Shown: in pieces, positions 53,994 through 64,000 of the stretch
How positions within the stretch are numbered: the first letter of the stretch is position 1
How the letters are laid out: each line of letters starts with the position of its first letter
NCBI GenBank assembly: GCA_037833965.1
Contig: AP031356.1
Location: forward strand, 146,501-210,500
Direction of reading: 5' to 3'
Length of the DNA: 64,000 bases
Source: Marchantia polymorpha subsp. ruderalis
Taxonomy: Eukaryota; Streptophyta; Marchantiopsida; Marchantiales; Marchantiaceae
Position numbers and translations under genes: made by a program
The notes under the pieces: generated by a model
What the model was told of the DNA's origin: nothing
The model's database searches: none
The model's input: only the letters and a program-made list of their open reading frames with translations

Positions 53994-54004
53994 GAGGAGG
54001 GGGG
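53994..54004 (+). other. Polypurine tract (unit 1)
   Basis: GAGGAGGGGGG followed by CA lies directly before the TGTGGTAAC start of LTR B and 25 bp after the pol stop. This is the plus-strand primer position and sets the left edge of the LTR. Confidence 0.85.
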
Positions 54005-55361
54005 CATGTGGTAACACACTTTTTGTTTTTTTTGCAGAATTTAAACAATTTTAGAAAACTAGTACCAAAGCAGTGTTTGTAGCTAGAGAAGGGTACGCTA
54101 AATAGAGTGGATTGATGAGATCGTCACGAGGGCACAAAGAATCACGTAGTCGGATGTACCAACGCCAACGTCTTCGGCGCCTTCGGCAAAAGCTCCTTTT
54201 TGAGGTGTCTCTACTCACGCGCCTCTAGCGTATAAGGAAGCTACGCTTCCGGCGCAGACACCTCAGGAGGAGGTTTTGCTAAAGACATCAGGAGAAGGGC
54301 CCGGACCTCTAAAGGCATCCGACCATGAGTGCGCCTTCGGCGAAGCGCCGCTAGCGCGGAAAGGGAAAACCTTCATAACAATCGGGATACACGGTAGATC
54401 CAGTTGGTTGAAGTTGCATTAGAAAGAGCTCGGGACGCTCGTTCTAACGAGTCCAAGAGCGCCGGAGATGGATCAGGAATGGAGAAGTTATGAGCGTCGG
54501 AAAACTCGTAGCCGGACATGCGCCGTTCGCGCTAGGGTTCACAGCCGGAAAGGATTCCCGTACGCCCTCGGCGATGCGCCTTCGGCGGAATCACGCGCTC
54601 ACAGGAGGAAACCAACTCAGAGTCGGAAGCGCCCTTGGCGGCTGTTCATGGAAGGAAAGCGCCGGTCGGATGTACGCCTCCGACGTGGCGCTGACGGCCG
54701 GATGCGCTGGCATGAATTGCGCTGACGGATATGCGCTGGCAGCAACGGACGAGGCATAAAGGACAAAATAGGCGGTACGACTGCGCGCCGGCGTAATTCG
54801 CTCCGGCTGGATGTGCGCCTCCAGCAAGGCGCCGACGGATAATGAACGCACCAGCGGCGACACGCCTCCGGAGAAGGGCGGGTTAGGAAAAGACAACAGG
54901 GCCGACGTATACCCTGCAGCGGACTCGAGTCCGGAAGGTGGCGGCGGCGGGAGAATTCAACGTTTAAGCATGCGAATGCGCGCAATGCGGAGACGTGAAT
55001 TCGCGCATGCAAAGGGCGAACCGTTAAGCCGTATAGCCGGCTGCGTACGTTGCAACCAGTAAGAACGTTGGACGTTCTTGAAATCGGAGAAGAAAAGACT
55101 GCGCTCCAGTCTCATTCTCTCATTCTTGACTTTGCGATTTCCAGTTCCAAGATTACGCGCAAGGGCGGAGCGACCTGCAGTGAGAGTAGAGAGTGCGGGC
55201 ACGAGTTGCGCAAGGATCTTGGCGGACCTTGAAAGAATTGGGAGTAGCGATCTTGAACGAGCGCAGAGAGAGTGAGCAGTCAGTGCTTGAGTGGCCGACG
55301 CGCAGTGGCGATTGTGAGAGAGTGAGCGAAAGGGAGAACGTTTGTGTGTGCAGGCAACGCA

Positions 55362-57917
55362 ATGTCGAAGGTTCCCCAACTGCGAGTGTCTCCACTCAGG
55401 GTGCCGCAGATCGGTCTACGCGCATTTCAAGATGTGCTGACGAGGCTGAAGCTCGATTTTCTCCTCTGGGGGTGGAATTGGACGTGTCCGGAGATGGTGC
55501 GCGAGTATCTGCAAGAGAGACACAAGCCTTCTCGCGGATTTCGCCCACACCCAGAGAGATGGGAAATTTGCAATTGGGCGCAGGTGTTGGGCAGGTGTGC
55601 CGGCGAGGAAGGGGATCTCCTCTTCGAGGCCGACAGCGTGAAAGTGTCCCAGGAGGAAGAAGTCTCTTACAATGAGCTCTTCAAGGTGGCTAGACATCCC
55701 AAGAACGGTTTCCGGACTCGGGATTACAAGGATCGATTGCGGAGAAATGTCGCGACGGCATTGCTGCAGATATTGCAGCCGACCAAGACCGCTTACATGC
55801 ATGGTTGGCAGGTAGAGTTCGTGGAGCTAGTGTTGTCAGGAGCTCCGGTGCATTGGGCACGGCTCCTGTGGAAGGTGACGCGCCAACATGCGCAAGAAGA
55901 GAGGGGAGGAACGCTCAATCATCTATCGCCTTACTTAATCGTGTTTTACCGGGCGATGGGATGTTTGACGAATGCTGAGAAAACTCGGTTTCCGCAGCTG
56001 AGCCGGTCTTATCCAGGTAGATATTCGAGGGAGGCCGAAGTAGACACGGATCCGGACGAGGAACCTGCCAGTACGCCTCCGGCTCCGGCTCCAGCCAGAG
56101 CAGCAGAAGAACGTCGAAGCGAGCGCATTCCGCGCAAGCGGAAGTGGGATGAGGGACCTGAGGACAGGCAGCCGGAAGTACCAGCTGCGCCGACTCGTGG
56201 TCGGCCCACCCCCGAGCCTCACAGTCGACCAAAACAAAGGGCACGCAGAATGCCAACTGTTACTGAGGAGACCAGGCGAACTCCGACCCGGCGGAATCTC
56301 ACACAGGAAGAGATAATTGCTCAGGTCCTAGGGAAGACGGCAGAAACCTCTGCACAGAAGGCACCACGGCCTTCGGAAGGAGATGGACGGACTGACGACC
56401 GGCCGACTGCGAGTCGGATGACTGAAGGTCGACAAGCGGAAGGAAGGCCAACTGAACGGCGCATTGAACCGGACAGCAGGCCGGAAGCGGAAGAGAGTTT
56501 GGCTGACGAGCCAACAATCCTCAGAGGGTCGTCTTCGGCGGAAGGCACTTCTGAAAGAACGCCACCAGCAAACAGGCCAAGTGGAGTCAAGACGCGCAGG
56601 GGGTATCCGACTCCCAGTCGGACAACTGCTGGTCGGCCGACTGCGAGTCGGACAACAGAGAGTCCGCCGGATTCGCCGACTGCGAGACGGATGGGGCCAA
56701 CGACCAGTATGCGGACGCCTTCGGCGGACGCACCTTCAGCAAGGACACCTTCCGCGCAGATTGCGCCGGAAGGACAGGCAGCAGAAGCGGGCGGTGCAAA
56801 AGTGACAAAAGTCACTGCGGCGTCGACCCCTGCACAAACCGAAGATCGAGCCGGAACAGGGGCTCAAGCAGTGGGATCTCCCACTGCCCTGGATATTTTA
56901 GCAGGCAGTGGAGCAGCAGTCGCAGCAGAAGCTGCTGCGCGCCACAGTTCCAGGGAGTCGCCAAGGGATTCGGTGGCGACTGAGATCCTCGAGACTGAGG
57001 ATGAGACGAGCTCGGAAGAGCAAGAAGAGGATTCGGTGCAGAAAACGCCAACAGGGGTGCTGTGCGAACAGATAGTTCCACTCCTGCGATATCTGGATCG
57101 CAAGACATCCAAATACGGAAGTGCCTTAAAACCGCAGTCTTATGTGGAGACTATCAGGCGAAGGACGAGGATCAAGGTGGCAAAGTGGGCCTCTAGTTGC
57201 CAAGTATATGTGGAAAGGAACACCGCCCTCAGACAACACCTGGCGGTCACCCAGAAGCTGTACCAAGCCTTGCAGCAGCAGAAGGAGGATGCGACGACGA
57301 AGAGTCAGGCGGAGGCCGAACTAATACGGGCAAAGATCGAGTCGGAACTGCAGGAGGAGCGGAGACAGAACAAAGTCCTAGCAGCCGAGCTTGCGCGCCA
57401 GACGCGCGCCTTAGAGGAAAGTCAACGAGCCCGCAAGGAGGATGAGGAGTTGTTGTGCAACTTGCAAACCGAGTGCTCGGATTTGAGGGCACAACGTGCG
57501 GATTTAGAAATGCAGCTGGCAGAGGTGGAGAGCAGCTGCAGGGCACGAGGAGAGTTGGCGGCACGGGTGACTCGTTGTCTAAACGGATACACCCATTGGG
57601 AGGTGGCAGCTCAAGAGAGGGTTACACTCCGGGAGTTCGAGCTTCGGGCGGCGGCCTTGACGGAAGGTGACAGTCGGAGTCGGCGGCGAGTGGCAAGAAA
57701 ATTAGAAACTTTCTTGTCGGGTGCGTGCGACACTATGGCGCACTTGCAGTCGGAAGTCACTGCAGCGCTCCGACGCCTGGGGTTACGCAGCCGGTCGGAA
57801 GACTGGCAAGGTAGAGATAGTACGCGGAGCAGTCCGGCGCGCAGGAGGCGCAGCACCGGATCTGCCGAGTGCAGTAGAGTAGTTTGGTTTCGCGCAGATG
57901 CTGCGAGTGGTAGATAG
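55362..57917 (+). CDS. LTR-internal ORF, 851 residues, function unknown (copy in LTR B)
   Basis: This is the second copy of the LTR ORF, with the same three-part layout: globular N-terminus, P/T/R/E-rich middle with PTASR-like repeats, C-terminal coiled coil. It differs at one residue (Gly to Glu, from G to A at 56377). It is intact with no frameshift. As part of the 3' LTR of unit 1, this copy would be carried at the 3' end of the unit 1 genomic RNA. Confidence 0.75.
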   Translation: MSKVPQLRVSPLRVPQIGLRAFQDVLTRLKLDFLLWGWNWTCPEMVREYLQERHKPSRGFRPHPERWEICNWAQVLGRCAGEEGDLLFEADSVKVSQEEEVSYNELFKVARHPKNGFRTRDYKDRLRRNVATALLQILQPTKTAYMHGWQVEFVELVLSGAPVHWARLLWKVTRQHAQEERGGTLNHLSPYLIVFYRAMGCLTNAEKTRFPQLSRSYPGRYSREAEVDTDPDEEPASTPPAPAPARAAEERRSERIPRKRKWDEGPEDRQPEVPAAPTRGRPTPEPHSRPKQRARRMPTVTEETRRTPTRRNLTQEEIIAQVLGKTAETSAQKAPRPSEGDGRTDDRPTASRMTEGRQAEGRPTERRIEPDSRPEAEESLADEPTILRGSSSAEGTSERTPPANRPSGVKTRRGYPTPSRTTAGRPTASRTTESPPDSPTARRMGPTTSMRTPSADAPSARTPSAQIAPEGQAAEAGGAKVTKVTAASTPAQTEDRAGTGAQAVGSPTALDILAGSGAAVAAEAAARHSSRESPRDSVATEILETEDETSSEEQEEDSVQKTPTGVLCEQIVPLLRYLDRKTSKYGSALKPQSYVETIRRRTRIKVAKWASSCQVYVERNTALRQHLAVTQKLYQALQQQKEDATTKSQAEAELIRAKIESELQEERRQNKVLAAELARQTRALEESQRARKEDEELLCNLQTECSDLRAQRADLEMQLAEVESSCRARGELAARVTRCLNGYTHWEVAAQERVTLREFELRAAALTEGDSRSRRRVARKLETFLSGACDTMAHLQSEVTAALRRLGLRSRSEDWQGRDSTRSSPARRRRSTGSAECSRVVWFRADAASGR

Positions 57918-58621
57918 GATAGCGTAGTGCTAGTTAGGATCTTTTGAGAGTATAAAGTAGATCAAGGCGTTTTGCCTTGGGACTCTTCCAGTTTCGGAAG
58001 TGCAGATCAGGAACTCACTTTCTTGGCGTGTTTGTGCATTTTGGTCCTGGCACCACGTAGAGAAGCTGCAGCATAGCGAAGTTACCGTATGTTGTAGTTG
58101 AAGGCCTTCGGCTGAATGTTCAGAGCTAGTACCCGGTTAGAGACTTGAGTAGTGCGGATCTGCACCTGCGGGTGATTTCTGATACTCAGAGCCGGATGCG
58201 AGTTAGATACTTGAACAGTTCCCCCTTACTCCTTCGAGTGACATATCCTGATTGTACTCCTACGGGAAGTTTCCCCTGAATGCCAATGTGAAGTTTCATT
58301 ACTTCGTGTAAACCTTGGTTTGTAATTCAGGTTGTGTGTGTGTTACTGGATCGTGTTTTCAGTAAGTTCTCAGTCGGGTCTGCACTCCCTGCGTTTTGTG
58401 TGATAGTCGAGGGTGACGTCCACGGCGTACGTAGAGGCTTCGTTCCGAAGTGAGAAGTCCAGTCCGGGTACCCCCGCTAGTTCCTGGCGGAAGGGCAGTA
58501 AAAGCCGGAGTGGGAGGCACTTCCTGCAGAACCTCTGAGTGAACTTGCGAGACACTTTCCTCCTGAAATCCGAAGCGGAGGTCCTGACCGACCTCCGAGT
58601 TGTGCTTTTTGCCAGTTTCAG

Positions 58622-58643
58622 GTGTGTGTGTGTGTGTGTGTGT
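58622..58643 (+). repeat. (GT)11 microsatellite in LTR B
   Basis: This is the counterpart of the (GT)12 tract of LTR A. The two-base difference changes the copy offset from 10665 to 10663. Confidence 0.9.
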
Positions 58644-58901
58644 TGAGTGACCAAGCTGTACCGTGCATCCTCCGAGCATCCTCCGAGTTGAGTTCCTCCT
58701 CCGAGTCGAGCCTCCGAGTCGAGCACTGCAGTATTTCTGGGAGTGACAGTCGCCTAGAATTCAAACTCTACCAAAAGTCTGTTAAATGTGACACTTTTAC
58801 TCTGTGTGTTGCCTCTGTCCCTGTGGGTTCGATCTTTTTACCACCATACTGCAGTTTTAGCCTTTGGTGGGTTATTACATAAGGAGCCGACAACTTCTTT
58901 T

Positions 58902-58918
58902 TGGCGCCGCTGCCGGGG
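58902..58918 (+). other. Primer binding site, tRNA-Asp type (unit 2)
   Basis: Same sequence and spacing from the LTR end as in unit 1. Confidence 0.8.
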
Positions 58919-58962
58919 ACAGTGCGTCAACACCAGAAACCTTGAGCAGCAATGCTCGGTGA

Positions 58963-61791
58963 ATGTCGACGAGCGATAGTGTGGGAAACCTGAGTGCGAG
59001 AGCCACACGGAAACTCCGTCGAGATTCAGAAAAAGCCGTGGAAACAAAACGGCGAACTAAAAAGAAGACTCCCGGTGAGGACTCTGCAGAAAGATCGCCA
59101 TCACCGACTACTGGAAGACAAAGGCGTTCCAGTTCACCTACCGAGAGCATTGAGCTAACAGTTCTATTGGACATCCCTCCGACGGGAACTCTTCCTGAGT
59201 TTGGCCAACCTAGGATCAGTCCGTCGACAGGATCACCGATGGCAGAACATCTAGCCAATCTCCGCCAGGTGTTTTCCCAACCTACCACCAAACATTCGTA
59301 TCCAAGATACACGGGAACGGGCGACGACGATGATGCAGATTCATACATAAAGCTCTTCGAGTCTGTCTCCATCGCCAATCGTGAGACCAGTGATGAAGAC
59401 AGACTACGAATCTTTCCTAGCCTGCTACGCAGACGAGCGCGTAGCTGGTACAACCATGAGAGCACCGACCCCACTGGCATCCGGACCTGGGCTCAGCTCA
59501 AGGAAAAGTTTCTGAAGCGGTTCCGCGAACTCGGATATGACAGTCGAGTTCTGACCCGGCTTCGAAATCTTCGACGCGAGCGGAAGGAGAATCTTCGAGA
59601 CTACACTGAGAGATTCCAAGACCTCCTAGATCGAATTCCGAAGACAGGCCCGGGAGAACCGTATTCGGTACAACAGGCAGTGGATTGGTATGTGACAGGG
59701 CTCTCAAGAGAAATGGAGACCTTCTGTAGGAGAGGCAAGACTGACACAATCCAAGATGTGATAGCTTCCGCGGAGACCTTTGAGACGTCAACCCTTGACA
59801 CTCGAAGACGCGACCGACGGTCGACGAAGAAGAAGTCGCAAGGCGGACGTCGGAAGAGAAGGAACTCGCCTTCCTCGACAGAAGAATCAAGCTCCTCCGA
59901 ATCAAGTTCTTCCTCGGAAGAGGAAGAGGACTCGTCATCTTCAGAAGAAGAAAGACGGAAGAAGAAACGCAGTGCGATCAAGAAGAAGGATCGAGGTAAG
60001 GGAATCCCAGTGAAGACTCAAGGGGACATCGCAGCCAAGGTAGACAACCTGGTGAAGAATTTTGCGGACCTGAAAGTTCATGTAGTGGGAGGCCAAGACC
60101 GACGTAAATCACCTGCGAGACAACGAGCGAATCTCTGGTGTACTACGTGCGGACAGGTGGGACATGCCAACACGGAGTGCATGTCCGCGAGGCCATCTTA
60201 CCCAGTGAATGCGGTCGAATGGGCACCACAGTGGGAGACCCCCATGTATTATGCTGAGCCGCCTATGTATTATGCTGAGCAGGTTGAGGACACCGCCTAC
60301 TCGGTACAGACAGCTCCAGCTACAACTCCGAACCCACCGGTGCATATACCGCGCTTTGTTCCGAGGGAAATGGCGGGTACACTCCCACCAAGACGCATGG
60401 CACCTCCAGGAAATCACAACCGACCTCGACCACAATTCGATGGTTGCTACAACTGCGGAGACATGGGGCATTACGCGCCAAGTTGTCCCCACCCGAGGAA
60501 GCCAATGGGATATGCACCATTGTGCAGCAATTGCAAGAAGTCCGGACATACAGCAGCTGAATGTGACCAGCCCCAAATCCCTAGGCCAGCCGTGCGTTTC
60601 GTATCAACACCTGGCAAGGAAGAAGTGCAAGTCAACCAGGTAGAACTGAGTCTGGACCCAGCTGAAGGAGACGAAGTATGGCCAGAGGAAGAAGTAATGT
60701 GCGGTCGGGTAGAAACCCGAAGTTCGAAGAGGAGAGGAGAAGGCCATGAGGACACTCGCCGCCTCGAGCGTAGGGAAGAGAGGAGGAAGTCTAAAGAAGT
60801 TAGAGAAGGCCAGAGGAGAAGGCCGGGTACACCTCCGGCTATGAGAAACACCCAGCCGGAGCAGAACTCAGAAAAGGCGGACAGGTATTCAGAAGAGTTC
60901 CGGACTCGAGATTACCTTCCGGACATCAAAGATGAGGTGAGTCACCTCATCAAGGAAGCACTGGGCGCCGGAATGACATCCGACGACCGGAAGGCAGTTA
61001 GGCCCCCTACACCCCTTCCGACCGCGAGTACAGGGAAACTTCCGGCCGTGACTTCCAACACTCCCTACGACATAGTGAAAGACATGGGGAGCCAGAGGGC
61101 AAATATTTCCTTCCACCAGTTGTTGGAAGACAACAAGACGTACAGAAGGATGCTGATGCTTTCGTTGCGCCGACCACGCAAACCCCGAAAAGAGAAACTT
61201 CCGGCTGTGTACAGAGTGGAAGGAGGAGACCTGGGACCTCCAGAGATCGAGGTAGAGATCGGAGGCTGCGTCATACAGAAGGTACCAGTGGACTCCGGCT
61301 CGGGCGTGAATATCATGACCGAGGAGACAGCGAACTCCTTGGGGTTCCAGACCTTCGAGCCTACATCCCGAGTATTGCGACTGGCCGATCAAACACGCAG
61401 AATGCCACTAGGAATGTTGAGCAATGTGAGAACCAACATTGGAGGAGTGGACTTTCAACTGTCCTACATAATACTGCAACCTCTGATGAAGAAAGGTTAT
61501 GATGTGCTGCTTGGCAGACCGTGGCTATACGATGCCAAAGCAAGGTGTGACTGGAGTAGGAAGAGATTACAGTTCCGTAGCCCTGCGGACCCTCCGACTG
61601 TCATTACCGTACCGTGGACCAAGGTACCCCATGAGGGCGAAACACCTTCCACCACCTCCGGTTACACAACCGGAGGGGAGACCAGCTCATCATGCACTTC
61701 AGAGACCGAAACGTCGGAGGACTTTGTGGGCTACGTCACTTGCTGCTCCATTGAGGAGGAAGGAGACGCGGTATATCCGGATGACGAATAG
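58963..61791 (+). CDS. gag-pro: gag-protease polyprotein (unit 2)
   Basis: A 942-residue frame identical to unit 1 except for Gln97 to Leu (CAA to CTA at 59251-59253). Capsid domain, acidic Ser/Glu tract, three CCHC knuckles and the DSG protease are all intact. It ends at the TAG at 61789-61791 followed by CAACTA, with pol in the same frame. Confidence 0.93.
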   Translation: MSTSDSVGNLSARATRKLRRDSEKAVETKRRTKKKTPGEDSAERSPSPTTGRQRRSSSPTESIELTVLLDIPPTGTLPEFGQPRISPSTGSPMAEHLANLRQVFSQPTTKHSYPRYTGTGDDDDADSYIKLFESVSIANRETSDEDRLRIFPSLLRRRARSWYNHESTDPTGIRTWAQLKEKFLKRFRELGYDSRVLTRLRNLRRERKENLRDYTERFQDLLDRIPKTGPGEPYSVQQAVDWYVTGLSREMETFCRRGKTDTIQDVIASAETFETSTLDTRRRDRRSTKKKSQGGRRKRRNSPSSTEESSSSESSSSSEEEEDSSSSEEERRKKKRSAIKKKDRGKGIPVKTQGDIAAKVDNLVKNFADLKVHVVGGQDRRKSPARQRANLWCTTCGQVGHANTECMSARPSYPVNAVEWAPQWETPMYYAEPPMYYAEQVEDTAYSVQTAPATTPNPPVHIPRFVPREMAGTLPPRRMAPPGNHNRPRPQFDGCYNCGDMGHYAPSCPHPRKPMGYAPLCSNCKKSGHTAAECDQPQIPRPAVRFVSTPGKEEVQVNQVELSLDPAEGDEVWPEEEVMCGRVETRSSKRRGEGHEDTRRLERREERRKSKEVREGQRRRPGTPPAMRNTQPEQNSEKADRYSEEFRTRDYLPDIKDEVSHLIKEALGAGMTSDDRKAVRPPTPLPTASTGKLPAVTSNTPYDIVKDMGSQRANISFHQLLEDNKTYRRMLMLSLRRPRKPRKEKLPAVYRVEGGDLGPPEIEVEIGGCVIQKVPVDSGSGVNIMTEETANSLGFQTFEPTSRVLRLADQTRRMPLGMLSNVRTNIGGVDFQLSYIILQPLMKKGYDVLLGRPWLYDAKARCDWSRKRLQFRSPADPPTVITVPWTKVPHEGETPSTTSGYTTGGETSSSCTSETETSEDFVGYVTCCSIEEEGDAVYPDDE

Positions 61792-61797
61792 CAACTA
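61789..61797 (+). promoter_or_regulatory. Stop-codon readthrough signal UAG-CAACTA (unit 2)
   Basis: Identical to the signal in unit 1. The next codons differ at one position (Lys to Thr, 61832), which leaves the frame open. Confidence 0.8.
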
Positions 61798-64000
61798 GCA
61801 GCCGGACTGGGCAGAAGCGAGATCAGTCACACAGAGGGGATTGTTGACCCGAGTGATTGCTGCGAACTGCAGCTCAGTCCAGGTAAAGGCTTGAAGGTGT
61901 CAAGCCAGGTACAAGGAGAAGAGTTGAACAGGATACAGGCGTTTCTTCGCCAGTATGAGGATGTCTTCGCATGGAAGATTGAAGACATGAAAGGCATACC
62001 TGCAAGGTATGGAGAGCACAGGATCGACTTGTTGGACGAGGCAGTTCCGGTTCGCCAACGCCAATACAGGCTCAACCCAAAATATTCATTATTGGTGAAG
62101 GACGAAATCGATAAGTACCTGAGCGCAGGAATCATCTACCCGGTACTTAGTAGCGAGTGGGTGTCGCCTATCGTGATCGTGCCCAAGAAACTGACAGGTA
62201 AGATCCGGGTGTGTCAGGACTTCAGGAAGCTGAACGCAGCAACGCGGAAGGACCATCACCCTCTTCCTTTCACGGACTCTATTCTGGACCATGTAGCAGG
62301 GCATGAATGCTACAGTTTCCTAGACGGATTTTCCGGCTACAACCAGGTGTCCATCAGGGAACAGGACAAGGACAAAACAACCTTCACGACCGACTGGGGA
62401 ACCTATGCTTATCACAAGATGCCGTTCGGTCTGTGCAACGCGCCAGCGACGTTCCAGCGGATGATGACAAACATTTTCCAAGAGCACCTGAGGAAGTTCC
62501 TAGAAATTTTCATCGACGACTTTTGTGTCTTCGGTAAGAGGTCGGAGCACCTTAACCATCTTCGGCAAACGTTCGACAGATGTAGGGAGAGCAGCTTGTC
62601 CTTACACCCTGAGAAATGTTTCTTCTTCATGACCAGCGGAATCCTGCTAGGGCACCGAGTTTCGTCCGATGGCATTGCAGTGGATGTAGAGAAGGTGAAG
62701 ATTATTCTCGAACTGCAGCCGCCAACGAATCTGCGTGAGTTGAGGGCCTTCCTTGGCCATGTAGGTTATTACAGAAGGTTCATAAATATGTATGCCATCT
62801 TGGCAGCCGATCTGACGAAGCTGCTTAAGAAGGATGAACCCTATGTGTGGGGCAAAGAGCAACAGCTGGCGTTTGAAACGCTCAAAGCCAAACTGACGAC
62901 TGCTCCGGTTCTGAGAAGTCCGGATTGGAACAGACCTTTCCATGTCTATGTAGACACGTCGGCGTTTGCAATCGGGGTGGTTCTCAGTCAGAAGGACGAC
63001 AACAAGAAAGACTACCCGATTTACTTCGCGAGTCGTCAGTTGTCAGCAGCAGAGAAGAAGTACACGACAACTGAGAGGGAGGCGTTGGGAATGGTGTACT
63101 CCTGTAAGAAGTTCCGACATTATTTGATCTGCTATGAGTTCGTGTTTCATGTAGATCATTACGCCTTACAGCACCTGGTGAAGAAGGCGGATCTGTCCGG
63201 ACGAATTGCCAGGTGGGTACTACTGCTGCAGGAATTCACCTACACTGTACAGACACGGAAAGGCGTTCACCATGAGAACGCAGACTACCTCTCCCGACTA
63301 TGGACCGAACCCATAGAGGAGGAAGTAGTGGATGATTTTCCCGACGAACAACTTTTTCAGTTGTCCGCCAGCCATGAGTCCAGGTACGCGGACTTATACA
63401 GGTTTCTGCTCACACTCCAATGTCCGGAAGGATTGGATGCGGAGCAGCGCACAGTCTTCGTTCATAAAGCGGGACCTTACCAGCTTCAACAGGGGGTCTT
63501 GTTCAAGAAAATGGCAGACGAAAGGTTGTGCAGATGTCTAGAGGAGTCTGAAGTACCGCGAGTTGTCAAAGCCATGCACACAGAAGACGCTGGTGGTCAC
63601 TACGCCACCAGAAACACAGTGACCAAAATTGTGAATGCAGGATACTGGTGGCCGACGATGTTCAAAGATGTACACGACTACGTTCGCAAATGCGACAGCT
63701 GCCAGAGAACGGGAAGGCCGACTCCGACCACGAGATGGCCTCTTACACCAATCATGCCATTGGCACCGTTTGAAAAATGGGGGATCGACTTCGTGGGACC
63801 AATACAACCTGTCACTAAAGGCACGCGCAGGCGCTACATATTGGTAGCAACAGACTATGCGACCAAGATGGTGGAGGCAGAAGCCACAAGGCACGACGAC
63901 GCAGCCGCAGTAGCACGGTTCCTATTCGAATCAATCATCACACGCTACGGGTGCCCCCTAGAAATAGTCAGTGACAGAGGAACGCACTTTCTGAATCAGG
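61792..64000 (+). CDS. pol: pol (unit 2), 3' truncated by the window
   Basis: RT with FLDGFSGY and FIDD, RNase H with VDTS, the H2C2 zinc motif and the first two integrase aspartates (GIDFVGP, VSDRGTHF) are present and match unit 1. The third catalytic residue, the GPY/F motif and the stop lie beyond the window. No frameshift or stop was seen. Confidence 0.92.

Larger units (their letters stand above)
43342..54006 (+). mobile_element. Ty3/gypsy (Tat/Athila-like) retroelement unit 1: 5' LTR plus internal region
   Basis: The unit consists of a giant LTR (43342 to about 48216), a PBS, gag-protease, an in-frame UAG, RT-RNase H-integrase, and a polypurine tract just before the next LTR at 54007. 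The domain order PR-RT-RH-INT is Ty3/gypsy. The integrase end has a GPY/F motif but no chromodomain, and the PBS is of the tRNA-Asp type seen in Tat/Athila elements. All catalytic motifs are intact, so the element looks recently active. It shares its 3' LTR with unit 2. Confidence 0.92.
54007..58879 (+). repeat. LTR B, about 4.9 kb, shared by the two units
   Basis: It is almost identical to LTR A and likewise starts TGTGGTAAC after a polypurine tract and ends TTATTACA (alternative end 58892) before a PBS. It serves as the 3' LTR of unit 1 and the 5' LTR of unit 2. The only differences seen from LTR A are the substitution at 56377 and a GT tract shorter by two bases. Confidence 0.85.
58880..64000 (+). 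mobile_element. Ty3/gypsy unit 2 internal region, truncated by the window end
   Basis: It repeats the internal region of unit 1 at an offset of 10663: PBS, gag-pro, UAG-CAACTA, pol. The window ends inside the integrase domain just after VSDRGTHF. It directly follows LTR B, so the two units are head to tail and share one LTR. Two substitutions from unit 1 were found (48589/59252 and 51169/61832). Confidence 0.92.

Noticed and set aside
1..64000. tRNA, rRNA, snRNA genes or CRISPR arrays
   Set aside because: No A/B box pairs with a cloverleaf, no rRNA-like blocks and no regularly spaced direct repeats were seen. The only tRNA-related sequence is the retroelement primer binding site.

Overview
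Organism: this is nuclear DNA of a land plant. It carries a spliced plastid ferredoxin-NADP reductase gene with a transit peptide, a plant SUMO-conjugating enzyme gene with small GT-AG introns, an intronless L-type lectin receptor kinase, and plant Ty1/copia and Ty3/gypsy retroelements. Very AT-rich gene deserts beside GC-rich islands would fit a bryophyte or another seed-free plant. That placement is inference; nothing here fixes the species.

Layout: 1-1.65 kb is AT-rich with no recognised gene. 2.25-4.95 kb holds the FNR gene (5 coding exons, + strand). 7.86-9.6 kb holds SCE1 (5 coding exons plus a probable 5'UTR intron, + strand). A MITE-like foldback lies at 10.8 kb. 12.4-20.4 kb is an AT-rich desert with a heavily mutated Ty1/copia RT/RNase H relic at 19.4-20.3 kb. 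24.86-27.06 kb is the intronless lectin receptor kinase. 29-35 kb is minus-strand: a six-exon gene joining an RRM to a LOTUS/OST-HTH domain (30.29-33.47 kb), with unrecognised candidate coding exons on either side. 37-42.9 kb is a second AT-rich desert with an inverted Ty1/copia relic and several compact hairpins.

42.93-64 kb is a nest of one GC-rich Ty3/gypsy family of the non-chromodomain (Tat/Athila-like) type. A 408-bp diverged LTR fragment abuts a complete LTR (43342 to about 48216), an internal region, a second LTR (54007 to about 58879) and a second internal region that runs off the window. A tRNA-Asp-type PBS and a polypurine tract fix the LTR limits on both sides, so each LTR is about 4.9 kb. 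Each LTR contains an 851-codon open reading frame. In the genomic RNA that frame would lie 3' of pol, as sag does in MMTV. gag-protease and pol are in the same frame, separated by one UAG followed by CAACTA, which matches the tobamovirus-type readthrough context UAG-CARYYA; the pol frame has no early ATG. In the stretches compared, the two copies differ by only three substitutions and one GT dinucleotide, so the array is very young or an assembly product.

How the parts relate: FNR serves photosynthetic electron transport, SCE1 nuclear SUMOylation, the receptor kinase cell-surface signalling and the RRM-LOTUS protein probably RNA regulation. They look like independent genes separated by retroelement debris of different ages. 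The most unusual system is the retroelement: a long ORF captured inside a giant LTR, combined with stop-codon readthrough for pol.
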